Shown: one piece after another, positions 23,731 to 29,489 of the stretch
Numbering within the stretch: the stretch's first letter is position 1
Layout of the letters: every line of letters begins with the position of its first letter
Assembly: GCA_964528575.1 (NCBI GenBank)
Contig: CAZGTQ010000044.1
Location: 1 to 30,542 of the forward strand
Source of the DNA: CAZGTQ01 sp964528575
GTDB taxonomy: Bacteria > Planctomycetota > UBA1135 > GCA-002686595
Reading direction: 5' to 3'
Length of the DNA: 30,542 nt
Notes under the pieces: model-generated
What the model saw: the letters and a program-made list of their open reading frames with translations, nothing else
What the model was told of the DNA's origin: nothing
The model's database searches: none
Program-made: the position numbers and the translations under genes

Positions 23731-23770
23731 CCGCCCCGGCGGCCGAGCGAGGCTCGGGCCGCCGGGGCGG
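23731..23770. terminator. Bidirectional hairpin between convergent genes
   Basis: CCGCCCCGGCGGCC (23731-23744) and its perfect complement (23757-23770) form a 14-bp stem, and inside them GAGC/GCTC adds four more pairs around a GAG loop. It sits 8 bp after the stop of paralogue 3 and 21 bp after the stop of the convergent gene at 23792. No U-tract is present on either side, as is common in very GC-rich genomes. Confidence 0.7.
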
Positions 23771-23791
23771 GGCGTAGGGATCAGCTCGCGA

Positions 23792-25612
23792 TCACGGGCC
23801 GGGGGGCGGGCAGAACGTGACGCGCAGGCCGTTCGAGAGAGCGAGGTCCTGCGGTTGCGTGAAGTCGTCGCCGACGGACTGGAAGTACAAGCTCTGGCCG
23901 ATGAAGTTCAGGTTGTTGGGGACCGGGAACACCGCGCTCGAGACGCCGCCGACCGGGAAGGCCGGGTACGTCGTCGGGTAGAGCGTGAACGGGTCGATCA
24001 GCCCGACGCCGCCGAAGAGCGGGAAGCTCGACGGCGCGAGGCTGAACGCGAACACGGTGATGACGCCGGTGACGCCGGACGTAGTGAGCGTCATGTTGAC
24101 GCCAGGAGCCGGAGCGCCGAGGCCTTCGAGGAGGAGGTAGTTCACCGGCGAGATCGCCACGCCGTACTCGAGGTAGCCGCACGGGCGCAGGCGGAAGAAG
24201 CCCTGGTCCACGGCCGAACCCAGGCCGTCCTTGAGCGTCGCGGTGAAGTAGATCGTGCCGTCGTCCGTGATGCGCAGGTCGTCGTCGCCGAACGTGTTCA
24301 TGAAGCGGTCATCGTCGAACAGGCCATTGCCGTCGAGGTCGACCGGATCGCTCTCGCGGCACACGACGATGCGGTTGCCCGCTCCGTCGTCGAGCACGAT
24401 CACCCCGTTCGTGTCCGAGGGGTTGTTCGTGACGCCGCCGATCACGTAGGCTCCATTCGCGTTGCCGTCGAACGCGAAGAAGCAGTTCGCGAAGTCCGTG
24501 TCGTCCCAGAATTCGGTCGAGCTGGGGACGATCGGATCGCTCACGTCCGAGGTCGCCACGACGATTCCGTTGCGCACGACCCAGTCCTGCTCGGTCGTGT
24601 CGTTGTTGCCGCGCGCGTACCAGTTGCCCGCGCTGTCGAGCCAGCCCTTGACGAGCCCGAAGTCGTCGATCGGGTTCACGAACAAGCTGCCGGGAATGAT
24701 GTAGTTCTCCTGCAGGACGACCGATCCGTTGAACACGAGGACGTCGTCCTCGAGCGTGGCGCCGTTCGTGTCCCCCTGGATGAGCTGCGCGGTTCCGCCG
24801 AGCGCGCTGTAGAAGTCGTCGGCGTCGAAGAACTCCCACGTGTTCGTGGCGCCGCCGCCCTGGGACCCCGGAACGGTGACGCCTTGCTGCGCGACGGCCG
24901 CGTTGCCGAGCACGAGGAGGTTGTCGTCCGCCGTCGAGAACGGACCGCCGTCGAGGCCGTCCGCTTCCCAGCCCGCGAGTCCGCCGTCGAGGACGGCGCC
25001 CGTGAGCCCGTCGTCCCACGTCCCGCCCGCGAACGCCGGCGGCAGGATCGGGTCGACGAGCGACCCTTCCTGCGCGAGGATCACCGCGCCGCCGACGGGG
25101 TCGATCAACACGACGTAGTCGTCGTTCACCGTCGCGCTCGTGTTGTTCGTCACGAGCACCTGCCCGATGTCGTTGACTCCGAGCTGGTCGTCGAGCGTGC
25201 CGACGTTTTCGACGGGCATCCACGGAGCCGGCGAGCCTTCGCGCAGGAGCAGAGCTCCGTTCAGCAGGTACGCGTTGTCGTCCGCCGTCGACCCGCTGTC
25301 GATGTCGACCTCGATCGCGACGTTGGCTCCGTTGGGGCTGATCCACGGCCGGACGAAGTTCGCCGTGCCGCTGCCGGGGTTGAAGGGCAGGCCGACTCCC
25401 GGGACGACGTTCGTCGGGTGCCCGGGCGTGTTGACGTAGATGATCTCGAGGTCGTAGCCGCCGCCGTTGCCGGCGAACGTGCCCGAGAGCGGGCGATGCT
25501 GGGGCACGGGCCGGGCCTGGTCTTCGTCCTGGCCCTGCGCGGGGGTTGCGGCGAGCACGGCGCAGAGCGCCGTGCAGAACTGGAGGCCGTGCCTCACGAG
25601 CGGTGATGTCAT
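23792..25612 (-). CDS. Secreted repeat protein with planctomycete-type C-terminal beta module
   Basis: A 606-residue exported protein. The signal peptide is SPLVRHGLQFCTALCAVLAATPAQGQ; the start at 25612 is chosen because the upstream extension is Arg/Pro-rich and lies in the promoter region. The body has Asp/Asn/Gly-rich repeats about 80-100 residues long, such as STADDNAYLLNGALLLREG, VNDIGQVLVTNN and ATLEDDVLVFNGSVVLQEN. These resemble the NxxGxxAF tandem-repeat family of secreted proteins. It includes DLDGNGLFDDD and DDGTIYFTATLKDG. The last 120 residues (LLEGLGAPAPGVNMTLTTSG ... NLNFIGQSLYFQSV ... ALSNGLRVTF) are the beta-sandwich module frequent at the C-termini of planctomycete secreted proteins. 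Likely a cell-surface or extracellular protein. A decayed copy lies just upstream at 25792-25965. Confidence 0.85.
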   Translation of the reverse strand: MTSPLVRHGLQFCTALCAVLAATPAQGQDEDQARPVPQHRPLSGTFAGNGGGYDLEIIYVNTPGHPTNVVPGVGLPFNPGSGTANFVRPWISPNGANVAIEVDIDSGSTADDNAYLLNGALLLREGSPAPWMPVENVGTLDDQLGVNDIGQVLVTNNTSATVNDDYVVLIDPVGGAVILAQEGSLVDPILPPAFAGGTWDDGLTGAVLDGGLAGWEADGLDGGPFSTADDNLLVLGNAAVAQQGVTVPGSQGGGATNTWEFFDADDFYSALGGTAQLIQGDTNGATLEDDVLVFNGSVVLQENYIIPGSLFVNPIDDFGLVKGWLDSAGNWYARGNNDTTEQDWVVRNGIVVATSDVSDPIVPSSTEFWDDTDFANCFFAFDGNANGAYVIGGVTNNPSDTNGVIVLDDGAGNRIVVCRESDPVDLDGNGLFDDDRFMNTFGDDDLRITDDGTIYFTATLKDGLGSAVDQGFFRLRPCGYLEYGVAISPVNYLLLEGLGAPAPGVNMTLTTSGVTGVITVFAFSLAPSSFPLFGGVGLIDPFTLYPTTYPAFPVGGVSSAVFPVPNNLNFIGQSLYFQSVGDDFTQPQDLALSNGLRVTFCPPPGP

Positions 25613-25680
25613 GGTCTTGTTGTCCCGAAGGGGGCGAGCTGGCGCCAGCAGGCCGGTGCCGGCGCAGATGCAAAGTCTTA

Positions 25681-25710
25681 CTCGGCTGCGCCATTTCGGG
25701 TAGAGCCGAG
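25681..25710. repeat. 7-bp inverted repeat upstream of the secreted repeat protein
   Basis: CTCGGCT (25681-25687) and AGCCGAG (25704-25710) are perfect complements separated by 16 bases. They lie about 70-100 bp upstream of the ATG at 25612 on the minus strand, where an operator or leader structure would be expected. No regulator can be named. Confidence 0.35.
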
Positions 25711-25735
25711 GGCCCAATCCCGAGCGATCACGAGA

Positions 25736-25766
25736 GCCCCGGGGGCCCGCGCCGGGCCGCCGGGGC
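25736..25766. terminator. GC hairpin after the pseudogene (second copy of the 23731 type)
   Basis: GCCCCGG-g-GGCCCG, loop CGC, then CGGGCC-g-CCGGGGC: 13 pairs with one G.G mismatch. It begins 25 bp after the pseudogene's stop, as the 23731-23770 hairpin follows the intact gene by 21 bp. The two share GGGCCGCCGGGGCGGGG, so the terminator was duplicated with the gene. Confidence 0.6.
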
Positions 25767-25791
25767 GGGGCCCACCCGACCTGACCCGCGC

Positions 25792-25965
25792 TCACGGGCC
25801 CTGCGCGCCCGACGCCGTCGAACAGCGGGAAGTCGGCCCTGTCGATCCGCTCCCGTCCTTCAGCGTCGCCGTGAGGGCGATGCGCCCGTCGCGGCGAGGA
25901 TCACGTCGTCGTCGCCGAACGAACGCTCCGTTGCCGTCGAAGTCTCGCTGCGGCACGCCGATCGC
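25792..25965 (-). pseudogene. Remnant of a second copy of the secreted repeat protein gene
   Basis: Short pieces of the neighbouring gene survive here in order but in different frames. DFDGNGAF corresponds to DLDGNGLF, FGDDD is identical, DGRIALTATLKDG corresponds to DGTIYFTATLKDG, and FPLFDGVG corresponds to FPLFGGVG. A stop in the context ...GP-stop matches the end of the intact gene (CPPPGP-stop). At least two frame changes and large internal deletions separate the pieces. The downstream hairpin is conserved too. Only about 170 bp remain of some 1.8 kb. No product is expected. Confidence 0.6.
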
Positions 25966-26023
25966 TGGAGCACGATCGCACGGAGCTTGCATCCGTCCCG
26001 TCCGCGGTCCGAATCCCAGGCCC

Positions 26024-27562
26024 ATGACCACGATCCTCGTCAGCGGTGCGACCGGCTACATCGGCGGCCGTCTCGTCCCGCGGCTGCTCGACGCCGGTTA
26101 CGGCGTGCGGTGCCTCGCGCGCGCTCCGCGCAAGCTCGCCGCGCGCCCATGGGCGGATCGGCCGGGCGTCGAGATCGTCGCGGGCGACGCGGAGAGCGTG
26201 GACGACCTGCGCCGCGCGCTGCGCGGCTGCTCGGCGGCGTACTACCTGATCCACTCGATGCTCGTCGCTGGCGCGGAGTACGCCGAGCGCGACCGCCGGC
26301 TCGCGCGCTCGTTCGCCGAGGCCGCCGCCGCCGAGGGCGTGGAGCGCATCGTCTACCTGGGCGGCCTCGGCGAGACGGGCGCGGGACTGAGCGAGCACCT
26401 CGCGTCGCGGCGCGAGGTCGAGTCGGTGCTCGCGTCGACCGGCGTGCAGGTCACGGTGTTGCGTGCGGCGATGATCGTCGGTTCGGGCTCGGCGTCGTTC
26501 GAGATCCTGCGCTATCTCGTCGAGCGGTTGCCCGTCATGGTCACGCCGCGCTGGGTGCGGACGCGCTGCCAGCCGATCGCGATCCGCGACGTGCTGACGT
26601 ATCTCGTGCGCTGTCTCGAGACGCCGGAGACGAGGGGACGCACGCTCGACGTCGGGGGGCCGGAGGTGCTCACGTATCGCGAGCTGATGGCGATCATGGC
26701 GGACGCGCGCGGTCTGCCGCGCCGGCGCATCGTGCCGGTGCCGGTGCTCACGCCGCGCCTGAGCTCGCTCTGGATCCACCTGGTCACGCCGATCAGCGCG
26801 CGGGTCGCGCGGCCGCTCGCGGAGGGCCTGCGCAACGAGGTCGTGTGCCGCGACGACGAGGCGCGCCGGCTCATGCCGTTCGAGCTGCTCACGGTGCGCG
26901 AGTCGATCGACCACGGCCTCGCGAACCTGCGCGACGCGAGCGTCGAGACGATGTGGACCGACGCGGGCCCCGTGCCGGGCGACCCGGACTGGTCGGGTGG
27001 CGCGGTGTTCGTCGATCGCTGGACGATCGACGTGCGCGCGACCCCGGACGACGTCTTTCGCGCCGTGTGCCGCGTCGGCGGCGGCCACGGTTGGTACGCC
27101 GCGGACGCGCTCTGGAAGATCCGCGGCTGGATGGACCGGATCGTGGGCGGTCCCGGGTTGCGACGGGGCCGGCGCGATCCGGAGCGCGTCGGCTACGGCG
27201 ACGCGCTCGACTTCTGGCGCGTGACCGAGCACGATCCGCCGCGCCGTCTCGAGCTGCGCGCCGAGATGCGCTTGCCGGGCGAGGCGCAGCTCGCGTTCGA
27301 CGTCGAAGCGGCGGGTGCGTGCGCGACGCGGCTCGTGCAGACCGCGCGCTTCGTCCCGCGCGGCCTGGGCGGTCTCGCGTACTGGTACGCGGTCAAGCCG
27401 TTCCACGGCGTCGTGTTCCGCGGGATGCTCGAGGGCATCCGGCGCGCCGCGGAGGAGGCGGCGAGTCATTCGGGCGCGAGCTCGACGCGCAGGACGAGCG
27501 GCGCGTCGTCGGCGTCGGACCCGGGCGCGAAGTCGGCGAGCGTGCGGGTCAGGGAGCGATAG
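26024..27562 (+). CDS. NAD(P)-binding Rossmann/DUF2867 protein (YbjT-like)
   Basis: A 512-residue protein starting at the ATG at 26024; the longer frame upstream overlaps the pseudogene. Residues 1-300 form an atypical short-chain dehydrogenase-like Rossmann domain: nucleotide loop SGATGYIGGRLV (7-18), YYLIHSML near 84, ERIVYLGGLGETG near 108 and a C-terminal lobe with LDVGGPEVLTYREL. Residues 320-480 match the DUF2867 domain (DRWTIDVRATPDDVFRAV, WYAADALWKIRGWMDRI, RGLGGLAYWYAVKPFHGVVF). This order is that of E. coli YbjT-type proteins, whose substrate is not established. The last 30 residues are a Ser/Ala/Arg-rich tail beyond the family's usual end, possibly from loss of the original stop. 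Only a weak CAGG precedes the ATG. Confidence 0.88.
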   Translation: MTTILVSGATGYIGGRLVPRLLDAGYGVRCLARAPRKLAARPWADRPGVEIVAGDAESVDDLRRALRGCSAAYYLIHSMLVAGAEYAERDRRLARSFAEAAAAEGVERIVYLGGLGETGAGLSEHLASRREVESVLASTGVQVTVLRAAMIVGSGSASFEILRYLVERLPVMVTPRWVRTRCQPIAIRDVLTYLVRCLETPETRGRTLDVGGPEVLTYRELMAIMADARGLPRRRIVPVPVLTPRLSSLWIHLVTPISARVARPLAEGLRNEVVCRDDEARRLMPFELLTVRESIDHGLANLRDASVETMWTDAGPVPGDPDWSGGAVFVDRWTIDVRATPDDVFRAVCRVGGGHGWYAADALWKIRGWMDRIVGGPGLRRGRRDPERVGYGDALDFWRVTEHDPPRRLELRAEMRLPGEAQLAFDVEAAGACATRLVQTARFVPRGLGGLAYWYAVKPFHGVVFRGMLEGIRRAAEEAASHSGASSTRRTSGASSASDPGAKSASVRVRER

Positions 27563-27599
27563 CCGGCGTGCCTGTGTGCGCGGGTGCCGAGCTGGCAGT

Positions 27600-27628
27600 C
27601 CGCCGGTGGCGCTTTGCCACTTTGGCGG
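27600..27628. promoter_or_regulatory. Nested inverted repeat upstream of hsp20 (candidate activator site or terminator)
   Basis: GTGGC-GCTTT-GCCAC (27606-27620) is flanked by CCGCC (27600-27604) and GGCGG (27624-27628), so the whole element can fold as one hairpin. It lies 38 bp after the stop of the DUF2867 gene, so it may end that transcript. Its centre is also about 94 bp upstream of the predicted sigma-54 start of hsp20, the usual place for an enhancer-binding protein site. Both roles are possible. Confidence 0.45.
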
Positions 27629-27680
27629 TCGCGGAGGCCGCGGCGGTCGTACGGCGCGGCTCGGCGCGGGCCCGGCGGAT

Positions 27681-27696
27681 CGGCACGCTGCTTGCT
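27681..27696 (+). promoter_or_regulatory. Putative sigma-54 promoter of hsp20
   Basis: cGGCACGctgcTTGCt agrees with TGGCACG-N4-TTGCW at every specified position except the first T. GG (27682-27683) and GC (27694-27695) are exactly 10 bases apart. The predicted start is near 27707, leaving an 86-base leader. E. coli ibpB is a known example of a small heat-shock gene with a sigma-54 promoter. Confidence 0.55.
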
Positions 27697-27743
27697 TGCG
27701 GAGCGGGCGTCGGCTCGCTCTTGTGGGCGAGTCGGCATCGACG

Positions 27744-27772
27744 TTCCTTTTCGACGATAGCCAACAAAGGAG
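27744..27772 (+). promoter_or_regulatory. Possible leader hairpin in hsp20 mRNA
   Basis: TTCCTTT (27744-27750) can pair with AAAGGAG (27766-27772) across a 15-base loop. The real ribosome site GGAGG follows at 27784-27788, so this stem does not cover it directly, although the same pyrimidine run could pair with it instead. RNA thermometers are known in small heat-shock gene leaders; here this is only a suggestion. Confidence 0.25.
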
Positions 27773-27792
27773 TTTCGAGCTTCGGAGGTTCC

Positions 27793-28266
27793 ATGATGCT
27801 GAACATGGTTCCCTGGCGGCGTGAGCAGAACGACGGTGGCACGCAGAGCGCCGTCGCGCCCGTGGCCCGCATGCGGTCCGACTGGGACCGACTGTTCGAC
27901 CGTTTCCTCGACGACGTTTGGAGCCCCGTTGCGGGCGCGGCGCACCCGATGCCGCTCGACGTCGTCGAGACCGACGAGCACATCCGCGTGCGCGTCGAGG
28001 TTCCGGGCGTGAAGCCCGAGGACCTCGACATCCGGCTCGCGGGCGAGGTGCTCACGCTGACGGCGCAGAAGAACGACGACGAGTCGGACGGTACGCGCCA
28101 CTACTCCGAGCGCCGTTTCGGCTCGCAGCAGCGCGCGCTCCGGCTCGCGTGCCCGGTCGACCCCGACCACGTCGAGGCGCGCCACGCCAACGGCGTCGTC
28201 ACGATCACGCTGCAGAAGGCCGAGGCGGTCCGCCCGAAGCGGATCCGCATCGAGGCCGGCCGCTGA
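27793..28266 (+). CDS. Small heat-shock protein, Hsp20/alpha-crystallin family
   Basis: A 157-residue ATP-independent holdase chaperone of the cytoplasm, which binds unfolding proteins during heat or other stress. After a short N-terminal arm (MRSDWDRLFDRFLDDVW), the alpha-crystallin domain runs from about residue 53 to 145. It contains PLDVVETDEHIRVRVEVPGV, KPEDLDIRLAGEVLTL, RRFGSQQRALRLACPVD and the conserved ARHANGVVTITLQK (family pattern A-x-x-x-N-G-V-L). The C-terminal KRIRIE contains the I-x-I motif used for oligomer assembly. GGAGG lies 4 bases before the first ATG and 7 before the second (27796), so the second may be the true start. It lies downstream of a sigma-54-like promoter and an inverted repeat. 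Confidence 0.95.
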   Translation: MMLNMVPWRREQNDGGTQSAVAPVARMRSDWDRLFDRFLDDVWSPVAGAAHPMPLDVVETDEHIRVRVEVPGVKPEDLDIRLAGEVLTLTAQKNDDESDGTRHYSERRFGSQQRALRLACPVDPDHVEARHANGVVTITLQKAEAVRPKRIRIEAGR

Positions 28267-28435
28267 TCCAGCCGGCGGCTCCCCCGCGCGGGGCCGCGCG
28301 CCCGGCGCGGGAGAGCTCGCGTCGCGACCACGGCGTGACGCTGTGGACGCTGGGGAGAGCCTCGTCGCGAGCTGTTCCTCTGGCTCCTCGTGATCGCCGA
28401 CGCGTTCCGCCGCGTTCCGCCGCCTGGCGCTGGCC

Positions 28436-28469
28436 GCGGCGCTGGCGATCCGCTGATCGCCAGCGCCGC
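28436..28469. terminator. Perfect 15-bp hairpin
   Basis: GCGGCGCTGGCGATC, loop CGCT, then the exact complement. This is the longest perfect stem I found in the window. It is 170 bp after the hsp20 stop and 12 bp before the next -35 box, a fitting place to separate the two transcripts. There is no U-tract. Confidence 0.6.
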
Positions 28470-28480
28470 CCGCTGCCCCC

Positions 28481-28509
28481 TTGACAAGCCGCCCCGCCCA
28501 GGTTGAAAT
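28481..28509 (+). promoter_or_regulatory. Sigma-70-type promoter of the secreted protein gene at 28580
   Basis: A consensus -35 TTGACA (28481-28486), a 17-bp spacer and a -10 TGAAAT (28504-28509; four of six match TATAAT). In such GC-rich DNA a perfect -35 with ideal spacing stands out. The start would be near 28516, giving a leader of about 64 bases. Confidence 0.7.
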
Positions 28510-28530
28510 CGATTTGACATCGCGTTCAAC
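28502..28530. promoter_or_regulatory. Operator-like inverted repeat over the -10/start region
   Basis: GTTGAA (28502-28507) and TTCAAC (28525-28530) are perfect complements separated by 17 bases. They straddle the -10 box and the predicted start, as expected for a repressor site. The local sequence is much more A/T-rich than its surroundings. Confidence 0.45.
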
Positions 28531-28579
28531 CCATGGCCGGCGGCGGGGGAGCCCTCCTGCGCCGGGAAGGAACCCCGCA

Positions 28580-29473
28580 ATGCAGATCCCCATTCGTCCG
28601 GCGCTCCTGGGCGCCGTCGCGCTCCTCTCGGTCGCTCCGGCGCTCGTCGCCCAGGGCGTCACCCCGACCCACCGCTTCGAGACCCCGCTCGGATTCGACC
28701 CGTTCAACGGCGAGGTCACCTTTGCAACGATGATCGGTCCGCCCGAGGGCGAGACGATCCTGCGGACGGACCTGATCATCGACTGGACTCCGAACGGAGC
28801 GCAGCCGGCGTCGGCGTTCGGGATGAAGCTGAGAACGTCCATGCTCGAGAGCGGGCCGTCGCCGACCTGGACGATCACCGGCGCCGGCCTCGGCTGGGGA
28901 AGCGCGCCCGGCACGCACTCGGCGACGACGTCGACGAACTTCTTCAACGACACGCTCGTGTCGGGCTTGCCCGGCTTCCCGACGGTCTTCGACCTGACGC
29001 TCGAGGCGGCGGGCGGCGGCGGGTTGTTCGGCGCGATCGGTCCCCAGAGCAAGCTCGTCTTCCTGCTGGGCCCGCGGCTCGCCGGCGACGTGGCGTCGGT
29101 GTCGCTGTCGAGCGGAGGCGCGCAGACGCTGGACGTGAGCGCGGGCCCCACGGTGGGTCCGGGCCTGCTCTACCTCGTGGTCGGGAGCGCGTCCGGCACG
29201 ACCCCCGCGCTGCAACTCGACGGCGTCGTCGTTCCGCTCGTCCCCGACGCCTACGCGCAGTGGTCGCTGGGGAGCCCGAACGCCGGGCCGTTCGTCGGTA
29301 CGCTCGGCTTCCTCGACGGCTCCGGCACCGCGAGCGCACAGATCGTCGTCCCGCCGAGCTCGAACCCCGCGCTCGCCGGGCTCGTGCTGAACCATGCCGC
29401 GCTGATCGTCGATCCGGTCCAGGGGCGGTTGCTGTCGGCGACGAATCCGCTCGCCCTCACGCTCGCTCCCTGA
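28580..29473 (+). CDS. Secreted protein with planctomycete-type C-terminal beta module
   Basis: A 297-residue exported protein. The ATG has AAGGA 8 bases upstream. The signal peptide is QIPIRPALLGAVALLSVAPALVAQ. The mature N-terminal half (LGFDPFNGEVTFATMIGPPE, TDLIIDWTPNG, FFNDTLVSGLPGFPTVFDLTL) is beta-rich and unrecognised. The C-terminal 110 residues (LDVSAGPTVGPGLLYLVVGS, YAQWSLGSPNAGPF, NPALAGLVLNHAALI, LLSATNPLALTLAP) are a beta sandwich of the same kind as the C-terminal module of the protein at 23792-25612. The pattern 'G-L-Y-L-V-V-G-S-x-S-G-T-x-P' is typical of planctomycete secreted proteins. It has its own promoter. Function unknown; likely extracellular or surface-bound. Confidence 0.85.
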   Translation: MQIPIRPALLGAVALLSVAPALVAQGVTPTHRFETPLGFDPFNGEVTFATMIGPPEGETILRTDLIIDWTPNGAQPASAFGMKLRTSMLESGPSPTWTITGAGLGWGSAPGTHSATTSTNFFNDTLVSGLPGFPTVFDLTLEAAGGGGLFGAIGPQSKLVFLLGPRLAGDVASVSLSSGGAQTLDVSAGPTVGPGLLYLVVGSASGTTPALQLDGVVVPLVPDAYAQWSLGSPNAGPFVGTLGFLDGSGTASAQIVVPPSSNPALAGLVLNHAALIVDPVQGRLLSATNPLALTLAP

Positions 29474-29489
29474 GGCGAAGGACGCGCCC

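Larger units (their letters stand above)
28267..28579. other. 313-bp intergenic region after hsp20
   Basis: No gene is seen. It holds a GC-rich stretch after the hsp20 stop, a tandem 10-bp repeat CGCGTTCCGC x2 (28401-28420), a perfect 15-bp hairpin (28436-28469), a sigma-70 promoter (28481-28509), an operator-like inverted repeat (28502-28530) and the leader of the next gene. Confidence 0.6.

Noticed and set aside
25976..25991. Near-match to a sigma-54 promoter upstream of the DUF2867 gene (tCGCACGgagcTTGCa)
   Set aside because: One of the two invariant G residues of the -24 element is C. A second near-match at 25951-25966 lacks the TT before GC. Both are too weak to call.
27466..27562. Minus-strand C-terminus-like sequence (TLADFAPGSDADDAPLVL...) opposite the tail of the DUF2867 gene
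   Set aside because: The last 30 codons look protein-like, but no credible start or upstream part could be found. It may be a gene remnant, but that cannot be supported.
28401..28420. Tandem CGCGTTCCGC repeat as a possible CRISPR or iteron
   Set aside because: There are only two units with no spacers and no cas or replication genes nearby.
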